Source: Hymenobacter negativus (GTDB taxonomy: Bacteria; Bacteroidota; Bacteroidia; Cytophagales; Hymenobacteraceae). Taken from it: a DNA stretch of 64,000 nucleotides. Position numbers and translations under genes: made by a program. Shown piece by piece: positions 1 to 7,290 of this stretch. Below the pieces are notes generated by a model. It saw nothing but the letters and a program-made list of their open reading frames with translations, made no database searches and was not told the DNA's origin. The stretch is taken from NCBI RefSeq assembly GCF_016056375.1, contig NZ_JAEDAE010000007.1, forward strand, positions 217,259 to 281,258, read 5' to 3'. Position 1 is the first letter of the stretch, and each line of letters begins with the position of its first letter.

Positions 1-2
1 GA

Positions 3-1823
3 ATGCTGTCTGCCAACCGCAAGAAGTTAGCTGCATTAATCATTCTTCTGCTGGCCGGATTTGTTCTGGTGCTGTGGTGGCGACGCGTGCCCGTGCCCGG
101 CATGGGCGTTATCCTGCCGCACGATACCTACACGCCAAAGCGCGAGGCTTTCTGGCCGCACCGGGGCCGAATTCTCGACCGCAACGACTCGGTGCTGGCC
201 TACACCGGGCCGCGCTACCTGCTGGTGCTGCCACCCGGGGGGCGGCTCGATTCGACCCGCCTCAACCGCCTGCTGGGCTGGCCTGATAGCGCTTTCGAGT
301 ACCGCAGCCGCGACCTGCGCCGCCGCGAATTGCCATTACAGCTGGATTTAACGGCTGCCGAATACGACCTCCTGCGCCGCCACCAGAGCGAGTGGCCCAG
401 GCTTAGGCTGCGCCAGTACACGGCCCGCAACTACGCTACGCACGTAGCCGCGCCCGTGCTGGGCTACGCTTATGCCAACGCCCAGCCCTTCCTGTACCAA
501 GCGCAGCGGCTGGCGCGGGGCCGCTTCTACCGCCGGCGCAACGGCGGCCTCGAAACCTACTATAACGGCCTGCTGAAAGGCACTTTCGGCGCCTACCACC
601 CGCTGCTCGACGTGCTGAACCAGCCGCACGGCACCTGGGCCACCGACACCATCTACCACCCTGGTCAGGACCTGCACCTCAGCCTCGACACCGAATTGCA
701 GGCCTACGCCGAGCGCATCATGCGCGAGCGCAAGGGCTACATCGTGGCCCTGGAGCCCGCCACCGGCGAAATACTTTGCTACGTGTCGGCCCCAACGTAT
801 GACCCCGCCACCATCACCATGCCCGGCCGGGGCCGCGAGCGCAGCGCCCTGCTGCTGGCCGAAGACATGCCACTGCTCAACCGCGCCGCCCTGCAAGCCA
901 GTCCGCCGGGCTCGGTGTTCAAGCTGGTGAACGCGGCCGTGGCGCTGCAACTGGGCAGTATTACGGCTGATACCGGCTTCCGCTGCGACCAGTCGCTCAT
1001 CAACTGCGTGCACGAGCACCCCAACGCCCGCAACCTTACCCAGGCCCTCAAATACAGCTGCAATCCCTACTTCTACCAGGTGCTGCGCAACGTGGTGAAC
1101 AACGTGCCCGATTCGCTGGCCCAGCCCGTGGACACCTGCGCTCAGCGCCACCTGAACCTGGCCGCCTGGACGCGCCACGTTAAATCCTTTGGCCTCGATA
1201 CGCTGCTGGGCGTTGACTTGCCGCAGGAGCGCCCTGGCTTCATCCCCACGCCGGCTTATTACGATAAGCGGCGCGGCCGTTGCGGCTGGACCTACGGCAG
1301 CATCTATTCCCTCAGCATCGGGCAGGGCGAAATCAACCTAACCGGCCTGCAAATGGCCAACGTGCAAGCCATCATCGCCAACCGCGGCTACTACTACATC
1401 CCGCATTTTGTGCGCAGCGTGGGCACCGGCGGCCCGCTGCCGCGCTTTCGGGAGCAGCACCGCACGCTGGTTGATAGTGTCCATTTTGCCGAGCTCATCC
1501 CCGGCATGGTGGCCGCCCTGCGCCGCGGTGGCACCGCCGAGCTGGCCAACCTCGACGACGTGGGCATCAGTGTGGCTGGCAAAACCGGCACCGTGCAAAA
1601 CGACGAGGGCGACGACCACGCCACCTTCGCCGGCTTCGCCCCGGCCGAAAAGCCGAAAATCGTGGTGGCCGTCTACATCGAAAACGCCGGTTTCGGCGGC
1701 CTCTCCGCCGCCCCCTGCGCTGCCCTGATTATGGAGAAATACCTGCGCGGCAACATCGCCAAAAAGCGCAAGCGCTGGGAAAACTGGCTGCGCTGCGGCG
1801 ATTTGGCCGGGCAGGGGCACTGA
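3..1823 (+). CDS. mrdA: Penicillin-binding protein 2-like transpeptidase (class B PBP)
   Basis: Peptidoglycan D,D-transpeptidase of 606 aa. One N-terminal membrane segment (about residues 8-26) anchors it, with the rest in the periplasm. A PBP dimer domain (about 40-210) is followed by the transpeptidase domain. The three catalytic motifs are visible: SVFK with Ser304 and Lys307, SCN at 352-354, and KTGT from Lys527. Length fits the PBP2/MrdA family, which works with RodA in side-wall synthesis. In Bacteroidota mrdA usually lies in an mreC-mreD-mrdA-rodA run. Here rodA does not follow (dapF does), and the upstream neighbours are outside the window. The ATG at base 3 gives a typical basic-then-hydrophobic N-terminus, but an earlier start cannot be excluded. 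The class B PBP call is firm; the PBP2 subtype is inferred. Confidence 0.9.
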   Translation: MLSANRKKLAALIILLLAGFVLVLWWRRVPVPGMGVILPHDTYTPKREAFWPHRGRILDRNDSVLAYTGPRYLLVLPPGGRLDSTRLNRLLGWPDSAFEYRSRDLRRRELPLQLDLTAAEYDLLRRHQSEWPRLRLRQYTARNYATHVAAPVLGYAYANAQPFLYQAQRLARGRFYRRRNGGLETYYNGLLKGTFGAYHPLLDVLNQPHGTWATDTIYHPGQDLHLSLDTELQAYAERIMRERKGYIVALEPATGEILCYVSAPTYDPATITMPGRGRERSALLLAEDMPLLNRAALQASPPGSVFKLVNAAVALQLGSITADTGFRCDQSLINCVHEHPNARNLTQALKYSCNPYFYQVLRNVVNNVPDSLAQPVDTCAQRHLNLAAWTRHVKSFGLDTLLGVDLPQERPGFIPTPAYYDKRRGRCGWTYGSIYSLSIGQGEINLTGLQMANVQAIIANRGYYYIPHFVRSVGTGGPLPRFREQHRTLVDSVHFAELIPGMVAALRRGGTAELANLDDVGISVAGKTGTVQNDEGDDHATFAGFAPAEKPKIVVAVYIENAGFGGLSAAPCAALIMEKYLRGNIAKKRKRWENWLRCGDLAGQGH

Positions 1824-1834
1824 TTTGCGGCTAA

Positions 1835-1946
1835 AACGAGGTAGAGACGCATATTTGCGTCGCGTCGTTGAACGGCCAGCACCTGTATGATAATGTATAG
1901 TAAACGGTGCGAACGATGAGGCGCAAATATGCGTCTCTACCTCGTT
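1835..1946. repeat. Inverted repeat with 25-bp perfect arms
   Basis: Bases 1835-1859 and 1922-1946 are perfect reverse complements (core gaggtagagacgcatatttg), separated by a 62-nt spacer that itself shows weak dyad symmetry. The element fills the gap between the PBP gene and dapF. An in-frame ATG at 1929 lies inside the right arm and would wrongly lengthen DapF. The structure resembles a miniature palindromic element; mobility is not shown. Confidence 0.85.
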
Positions 1947-1964
1947 CTGGATAACTTATTTCTG

Positions 1965-2765
1965 ATGATGCAATTCCACAAATACCAAGGCACCGGCAAC
2001 GACTTCGTCATGATTGACGACCGCGCCCGCGCCTTCGACGAAACCGACCACGCCCTTATTGCCCAGCTTTGCCACCGCCGCTTTGGCATCGGGGCCGATG
2101 GCCTGATTCTGCTGCGCAACAAGCCCGATTTTGATTTCGAGATGGTGTACTTTAACGCCGACGGCCGGCCCAGCTCGATGTGCGGCAACGGCGGCCGCTG
2201 CACCGTGGCTTTTGCCAAATACCTGGGGCTGATTGGCGAAACAACACATTTCCTGGCAGTAGATGGTCCCCACGACGCCCGCGTAGAGAATGACGGCACC
2301 GTGCGCCTCAAAATGATTGACGTGAACGCCCCCATCGAGGCTGAAATCGGGGAAGACGACGTGTTTCTGCACACCGGCTCGCCCCACCACATCCACTTCC
2401 TTGACCCCGAAGAGCACCCCGCACTGACCGAGTTCGATGTGTACGGCGCGGGCCACGACATTCGCCACGACCAGGCCTACGACCCCGCCGGCACCAACGT
2501 CAACTTCGTGGAAGTGCCCGTCGACCCCGCCCACGCCTGGCCCGTGCGCACCTACGAGCGCGGGGTGGAGAACGAAACCCTGAGCTGCGGCACCGGCGTC
2601 ACGGCCGTGGCGCTGGCCGCCTCGCAGCGCGGCGCAGTGTCACCGGTGCGCCTGCAAACCATGGGCGGCGAGCTGGAGGTGAGCTTTGAGCATCGCTCCG
2701 ATGGCGGCTTTGCCAACGTGTGGCTGAGTGGCCCGGCCGTGCGCGTGTTTGGCGGCGAAGTATAG
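1965..2765 (+). CDS. dapF: Diaminopimelate epimerase
   Basis: Cofactor-independent epimerase converting LL- to meso-diaminopimelate for lysine and peptidoglycan synthesis. The N-terminal FHKYQGTGNDF motif and both catalytic cysteines are present: Cys73 in MCGNGGRC and Cys208 in LSCGTG. Length of 266 aa is normal. The ATG at 1965 (or the next codon, 1968) is chosen because a start at 1929 would add residues encoded by the preceding inverted repeat. The gene follows a cell-wall transpeptidase, which fits a peptidoglycan context, and it converges on ohr across a bidirectional terminator. Confidence 0.95.
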   Translation: MMQFHKYQGTGNDFVMIDDRARAFDETDHALIAQLCHRRFGIGADGLILLRNKPDFDFEMVYFNADGRPSSMCGNGGRCTVAFAKYLGLIGETTHFLAVDGPHDARVENDGTVRLKMIDVNAPIEAEIGEDDVFLHTGSPHHIHFLDPEEHPALTEFDVYGAGHDIRHDQAYDPAGTNVNFVEVPVDPAHAWPVRTYERGVENETLSCGTGVTAVALAASQRGAVSPVRLQTMGGELEVSFEHRSDGGFANVWLSGPAVRVFGGEV

Positions 2766-2787
2766 AAAGCACTGTTTTATGGCATAA

Positions 2788-2825
2788 AAAAGAGGCCCTG
2801 ATGCAAATCAGGGCCTCTTTTTTAT
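2788..2825. terminator. Bidirectional intrinsic terminator between dapF and ohr
   Basis: A 12-bp GC-rich stem (agaggccctgat with atcagggcctct) around a gcaa loop is flanked by an A-run on the left and a T-run on the right, so it can end transcription from both converging genes. Confidence 0.88.
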
Positions 2826-2841
2826 ATCGGCGACGAGTCGC

Positions 2842-3276
2842 TTAAGCGTTGGTCGTCGTGGTGAGGTTTACCTCAATGTTGCCTTTGGTAGCGCGCGAGT
2901 AGGGGCAGATGCCGTGGGCAGCTTCCACCAGCTCCTCCGCCTGCTTTTGCTCGATGCCCGGGAGGTTGACGTGCAAATCGGCCGAGATGCCGTAGCCGCC
3001 GTCCTCTGCCTTGCCGAAGCCGATTAGGGCCTCCACAGTCACGTTGTCGAGACGCACCTTGGCCTGGCGGGCAGCCACGCCCAGCGCCCCTTCGAAGCAG
3101 GCCGCGTAGCCGGCGGCAAAGAGTTGCTCGGGGTTGGTAGAGCCGGCTTTGCCGGGGCCGCCCATTTCCTTGGGCGTGCTCAGTGTCAGGTCGAGCACCT
3201 GGTTGTTGGAGGTAATCTGGCCGTCGCGGCCGCCTTTGGCTTTGGCCTGGGCCGTGAAGATTTTTTCGATTTTCAT
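2842..3276 (-). CDS. ohr: Organic hydroperoxide resistance protein (Ohr, OsmC superfamily)
   Basis: Thiol peroxidase that reduces organic and lipid hydroperoxides in the cytoplasm. The 144-aa product has the two family cysteines, Cys60 (AACFEGA) and Cys124 (GICPYSRAT), plus Arg17 and Glu50/51-region residues typical of Ohr active sites. The ATG at 3276 starts MKIEKIFTAQAKAKGG, a typical Ohr N-terminus; a longer frame to 3510 would overlap ohrR. It lies 44 nt downstream of ohrR on the same strand, so the two are probably one transcript under OhrR control. Confidence 0.93.
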   Translation of the reverse strand: MKIEKIFTAQAKAKGGRDGQITSNNQVLDLTLSTPKEMGGPGKAGSTNPEQLFAAGYAACFEGALGVAARQAKVRLDNVTVEALIGFGKAEDGGYGISADLHVNLPGIEQKQAEELVEAAHGICPYSRATKGNIEVNLTTTTNA

Positions 3277-3320
3277 CGGAGATTGGTAAGAAAAAGTGGG
3301 TAAGCAATAAGTGTCGGCCG

Positions 3321-3773
3321 CTAGGCCAACTGGGTAAGCAAGTGCGTAAGGTGGGTGCGCAGCGATAGAATTTCGGCTTCCGATAGCTGCATTTTGTCGA
3401 GCATCTGCATCGGGATTTGTTGGGCCTGCGCCTCCAGCGCCCGGCCAGCCGGCTGCAGCGCGATAATGACCGACCGCTCGTCGCGCGGGTCGCGGCGGCG
3501 GCTCAGCCACTGCTTCTGCTCCATGCGCTTGAGCAGTGGCGTGAGCGTGCCCGAGTCGAGGAGTAGTTTTTCCCCCAGCTCCTTCACCGTCAGTTGCTCA
3601 TGTTCCCACAGCAGCAGAAAAACTAGGTACTGCGGGTAGGTAAGGTCGAGGGCCTGCAGCAGTGGCTGGTAAGCCTTGGTAATGAGGCGCGACACGGCAT
3701 AAACCGGAAAGCAAATCTGGCTTTCCAGCTTCAGCAGCGAGTCTTTGACGGATGGGGTAGGGGAGGGTGCCAT
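3321..3773 (-). CDS. ohrR: MarR-family organic peroxide sensor (OhrR)
   Basis: A 150-aa winged-helix repressor. The N-terminal segment LESQICFPVYAVSR carries Cys21 at the position of the peroxide-sensing cysteine of OhrR, followed by the family signature LTYPQYLVFLLLWE and a winged-helix domain (about 50-115). Oxidation of this Cys releases DNA in characterised OhrR proteins. The ATG at 3773 is chosen because a longer frame to 3848 would run through the promoter and operator. Pairing with ohr strongly supports the subtype. Confidence 0.92.
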   Translation of the reverse strand: MAPSPTPSVKDSLLKLESQICFPVYAVSRLITKAYQPLLQALDLTYPQYLVFLLLWEHEQLTVKELGEKLLLDSGTLTPLLKRMEQKQWLSRRRDPRDERSVIIALQPAGRALEAQAQQIPMQMLDKMQLSEAEILSLRTHLTHLLTQLA

Positions 3774-3782
3774 GTGGTATCG

Positions 3783-3829
3783 CAAAGGTAAACGGATAAT
3801 GGTTGTATAATGTTTAATTGTGCACAATT
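3783..3829 (-). promoter_or_regulatory. Probable ohrR-ohr promoter and OhrR operator
   Basis: On the minus strand TACCTTTG (3783-3790) matches the Bacteroidota -7 box TAnnTTTG. About 25 bp upstream lies a perfect 14-bp palindrome, aattgtgcacaatt (3816-3829), of the AATTG/CAATT type bound by OhrR repressors. The operator also lies in front of the divergent acetyltransferase gene. Confidence 0.75.
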
Positions 3830-3900
3830 TATTTTTCTTGCTCGTCACATCCTACTCGATGTCTTGTGGAGCGGGGCGGGTGGTGGTTTACTTTTACCGC

Positions 3901-4404
3901 ATGCACCTGCGCGCCCTCGAACCCGACGACCTCGAATTCCTTTACGCTCTGGAAAACGACCCCGACATCTGGGGCGTGTCTGATACCCTGGCACCGGTGT
4001 CACGCCACGCCTTGCGCGAATACCTGGAACACGCCGGCGCGGATTTCTACGTAGTGCGCCAGTTACGGCTGGTGATTACTACTGATATTGGCAGCCCGGC
4101 CGTGGGCGTCGTCGACCTGTTCGACTACGACCCGCTGCATCAGCGGGCGGGCGTCGGCATCACCATTCTGGCCCGCGAGCGGCAAAATGGCTACGCCCAA
4201 CAGGCTGTGGAATTGCTGAAAAAACACGCCCGAAACGTGTTGCGCCTGCACCAGATTTACGCCACCGTAGGAGCCGACAACCTGCCCAGCATGAGGCTTT
4301 TTGCCGCTGCCGGATTTCGCCAGGTAGGCACGCGGCAGGCGTGGCTGCGCACCGCCACCGGCTGGCAGGATGCCGTAGAGTGGCAGTGCTTGCTGAGCAG
4401 CTAA
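3901..4404 (+). CDS. GNAT-family N-acetyltransferase
   Basis: A 167-aa single-domain acetyltransferase of the RimJ/RimL type. It starts MHLRALEPDDLEFLY, a usual start for this group. The acetyl-CoA-binding region is the segment around GVGITILARERQNGYAQQAVELL (residues 81-103), and the motif DNLPSMRLFAAAGFRQVG follows. The substrate cannot be read from sequence. ATG 3901 is preferred over a GTG at 3820 that would put 27 odd residues, encoded by the OhrR operator region, in front. A -7-like TACTTTTA ends 4 nt before the ATG. Confidence 0.88.
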   Translation: MHLRALEPDDLEFLYALENDPDIWGVSDTLAPVSRHALREYLEHAGADFYVVRQLRLVITTDIGSPAVGVVDLFDYDPLHQRAGVGITILARERQNGYAQQAVELLKKHARNVLRLHQIYATVGADNLPSMRLFAAAGFRQVGTRQAWLRTATGWQDAVEWQCLLSS

Positions 4405-4581
4405 AAAAATAGCATAGCCGTATATCTCATTGATAAAGTGAAGAATTGGTGAGCTTTAGTAAAGTAAGCTGGGCTATATCCTTTGGCCGGTGGGCTCCGT
4501 ATAGGGTAGCAAGCGCCCCGGCCGGGTAGGTTGAGAGTACCTCCGGCGCGGCGCGAAAAACCCTCTTTCCTGCTACTTTTC

Positions 4582-5886
4582 ATGCCCCCTTCTTCGACGG
4601 TGGATGCGCCCTTGCGTGCCTCCACCACCGCTGCCCGGCCCAGCGACCAAGCCGCCGAAAACAAACGTCCTTATGCCTTGCCCGACCTGGTGTGCTTTGC
4701 GCACCTGCACTGGGATTTTGTGTGGCAACGGCCGCAACATCTCATGTCGCGCTTTGCCCAACAGGGCCGGGTGTTCTACGTCGAAGATTCTTTTTACCAC
4801 AACGACGACCTCATTGAGCCGCACGTCGAAATCAAAGACCGCGACAACGGCGTGAAAGTGGTGGTGGTGCACCTGCCCCACCGCCTGCGCGCCGATGAAA
4901 CTGCGGCCGAACAGGCCGAATTTGAGGTGCTTACCCACTATTTCGCCGAACAAGGCGTCACGAAGTACATCTTTTGGTACTACACGCCCATGGCCTTGGG
5001 CAAGTCGCGCCAGTTCCACCCCGAACTCACCGTGTACGACTGCATGGACGAGCTGGCGGCCTTCAAATTTGCTCCGCCCGAACTCAAAAAGCGCGAGCAG
5101 GAGCTCTTTGCTAAAGCCGACCTCGTGTTTACCGGCGGCCATACGCTTTTTGAAGCCAAGCGCGAGCAGCACCCCGACGCGCACCCCTTTCCCAGCAGCA
5201 TCGATAAGGCCCACTTCGGCCAAGCCCGTGGCCCGATGGCCGAGCCGGCCGACCAGGCCAGCATCGCGCACCCACGCATCGGCTTCTTCGGCGTGGTAGA
5301 CGAGCGGCTCGATATTGAACTCCTGCGCCAGCTCGCACAAAACCACCCCGAATGGCAGTTTGTCATCATTGGCCCGGTGGTGAAGATTGACCCTGCCACT
5401 TTGCCCCGCACCGCCAACGTGCACTACCTAGGGGGGAAGGATTACAAGGAACTGCCGGCTTATTTAAAGGGTTGGGATGTAGCAACGCTTTTGTTTGCTG
5501 ATAACGAAAGCACAAAGTTCATCTCGCCGACTAAAACGCCGGAATACCTGGCCGCCGGCAACCCCGTAGTCAGCACGCCCATCCGCGACGTGGTGCGGCC
5601 CTACGGCGACCTGAACCTGGTGCAGATTGCTGACAACGCATCCGATTTCGGCCGGGCCATTGCGAAGGCTCTCACCCAGCGCGATGATGCCGACTGGCGC
5701 CAGCGCACCGACGATTACCTGGCCACCATCTCCTGGGACCAAACCTGGCAGCAAATGGTGGACCTGATGCAGGACCGCCTGTGGGCCAAAAAGCCCGATG
5801 CCTCCACCACCGCCGTGGCCGGTGCGCCCCTCATGCCTACCAAGGTTTCGGAAGTATATCTGCCACCCGTCACGCCTGTTCGGTAA
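4582..5886 (+). CDS. Glycosyltransferase, GT-B (GT4-like)
   Basis: A 434-aa sugar transferase. The N-terminal half has HLHWDFVWQRPQHLMSR (about residues 46-62), a signature of TuaH-like glycosyltransferases. The C-terminal half has the nucleotide-sugar site around SPTKTPEYLAAGNPVVSTP (about 315-333). It lies 85 nt upstream of glf, so it may use UDP-galactofuranose or act on the same surface glycan; that is inference from position. The ATG at 4582 is chosen over a TTG at 4531. A TACTTTTC box directly abuts the ATG. Donor and acceptor are unknown. Confidence 0.85.
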   Translation: MPPSSTVDAPLRASTTAARPSDQAAENKRPYALPDLVCFAHLHWDFVWQRPQHLMSRFAQQGRVFYVEDSFYHNDDLIEPHVEIKDRDNGVKVVVVHLPHRLRADETAAEQAEFEVLTHYFAEQGVTKYIFWYYTPMALGKSRQFHPELTVYDCMDELAAFKFAPPELKKREQELFAKADLVFTGGHTLFEAKREQHPDAHPFPSSIDKAHFGQARGPMAEPADQASIAHPRIGFFGVVDERLDIELLRQLAQNHPEWQFVIIGPVVKIDPATLPRTANVHYLGGKDYKELPAYLKGWDVATLLFADNESTKFISPTKTPEYLAAGNPVVSTPIRDVVRPYGDLNLVQIADNASDFGRAIAKALTQRDDADWRQRTDDYLATISWDQTWQQMVDLMQDRLWAKKPDASTTAVAGAPLMPTKVSEVYLPPVTPVR

Positions 5887-5971
5887 ACGTATTGCATTGT
5901 TTACCTGATTTTTATTTTCTCAATCCGCTTTCAGTAACGTTCTTTCTTTACCTCATTTCCATCCCTGCACT

Positions 5972-7150
5972 ATGTTTGATTACCTCATCGTTGGGGCCGG
6001 TTTTGCCGGCAGCGTGCTGGCCGAACGGCTGGCCACCCGCAGCAATAAAAAAGTCCTTGTAGTTGACAAGCGCAGCCACATTGGTGGTAATGCATACGAC
6101 CACTACAACGAAGACGGTATCCTGGTGCACAAGTATGGCCCGCACATCTTTCACACCAATTCGAAAGACGTGTTCGATTACCTCGGCCACTTCACCGAAT
6201 GGCGTCCCTATGAGCACCGCGTGCTCGCCTCGGTAGATGGCCAGCATGTGCCGATGCCCATCAACCTCGATACCATCAATAAGCTCTACGGCCTGAACCT
6301 GACCAGCTTCGAAGTAGAGGAATTCTTCGCCTCCGTGGCCGAACAGGTCGATGTCATCAAGACCTCGGAAGACGTGGTGGTGAGCAAAGTAGGCCGCGAG
6401 CTCTACAACAAGTTCTTCAAGAACTACACCAACAAGCAGTGGGGCCTCGACCCCTCGCAGCTCGATAAATCGGTGACTTCGCGCGTACCCACCCGCACCA
6501 ACCGCGACGACCGGTACTTCACCGACACCTACCAGGCCATGCCCCTGCACGGCTACACACGGATGTTTGAGAATATGCTCAACCACCCGAATATCAAGGT
6601 AATGCTGAACACGGATTACCACGAAATCATGGACTTCATTCCCTTCAAGGAAATGATTTTCACCGGCCCGGTAGACGAATATTTCGATTTTAAATTTGGC
6701 AAGCTGCCTTACCGCTCGCTCGAGTTCAAGCACGAAACGCTCTGCAAAGACAAGCACCTGGCCGCGCCCGTGGTGAATTTCCCCAACGAGCACCCCTACA
6801 CGCGCATCACCGAATTTAAGGCCCTCACCGGCCAGGAGCACCCCAAAACGGCCATCGTGTACGAGTACCCGCAGGCCGAAGGCGACCCGTACTACCCCAT
6901 CCCGATGCCCGAAAACGCCGAGCTGTACAACAAGTACAAGAAGCTGGCCGATGAAACGCCGGGCGTACACTTCGTAGGCCGCCTCGCCACCTACAAGTAT
7001 TACAACATGGACCAGGTAGTGGCCCAGGCCCTCACGCTCTACAAGAAGCTGACGGAGAAGGAAAATGCCAGCAAGCCGGCGCTCCCAGCTATTTCGGGCA
7101 GCACGTCGCTGGTGGAAAAGCTCATCAGCCGTTCGCCGAAGCAGGAGTAG
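5972..7150 (+). CDS. glf: UDP-galactopyranose mutase
   Basis: Flavoenzyme interconverting UDP-galactopyranose and UDP-galactofuranose, the precursor for galactofuranose in surface polysaccharides. The FAD-binding GxGxxG lies at the N-terminus (VGAGFAGSVLAERLA), followed by DKRSHIGGNAYD and the family motif GPHIFHTNS. The 392-aa length matches bacterial Glf. It follows the glycosyltransferase on the same strand and ends before a strong terminator, suggesting a two-gene unit. Confidence 0.96.
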   Translation: MFDYLIVGAGFAGSVLAERLATRSNKKVLVVDKRSHIGGNAYDHYNEDGILVHKYGPHIFHTNSKDVFDYLGHFTEWRPYEHRVLASVDGQHVPMPINLDTINKLYGLNLTSFEVEEFFASVAEQVDVIKTSEDVVVSKVGRELYNKFFKNYTNKQWGLDPSQLDKSVTSRVPTRTNRDDRYFTDTYQAMPLHGYTRMFENMLNHPNIKVMLNTDYHEIMDFIPFKEMIFTGPVDEYFDFKFGKLPYRSLEFKHETLCKDKHLAAPVVNFPNEHPYTRITEFKALTGQEHPKTAIVYEYPQAEGDPYYPIPMPENAELYNKYKKLADETPGVHFVGRLATYKYYNMDQVVAQALTLYKKLTEKENASKPALPAISGSTSLVEKLISRSPKQE

Positions 7151-7184
7151 CCTAGGCGTGCACCCGCAACGTCCACACTGCAGA

Positions 7185-7213
7185 AAAAGCCCCGCCAATT
7201 TGGCGGGGCTTTT
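7185..7213 (+). terminator. Intrinsic terminator after glf
   Basis: A GC-rich stem (aaagccccgcca with tggcggggcttt) with a tiny loop is followed by a T-rich run, 35 nt after the glf stop codon. Confidence 0.88.
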
Positions 7214-7244
7214 TGTTTTGGGACGGTTTTAGCGGAACGCTCCG

Positions 7245-7252
7245 TAAATTTG
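7245..7252 (+). promoter_or_regulatory. Probable -7 box of the secA promoter
   Basis: TAAATTTG matches TAnnTTTG and lies 38 nt before the secA ATG at 7291. No well-spaced -33 TTTG was found (the nearest is 24 nt upstream), so this is moderate evidence. Confidence 0.5.
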
Positions 7253-7290
7253 AGGTGCGCCACCGCGCTTATCGCTATAAAAACTACCTG

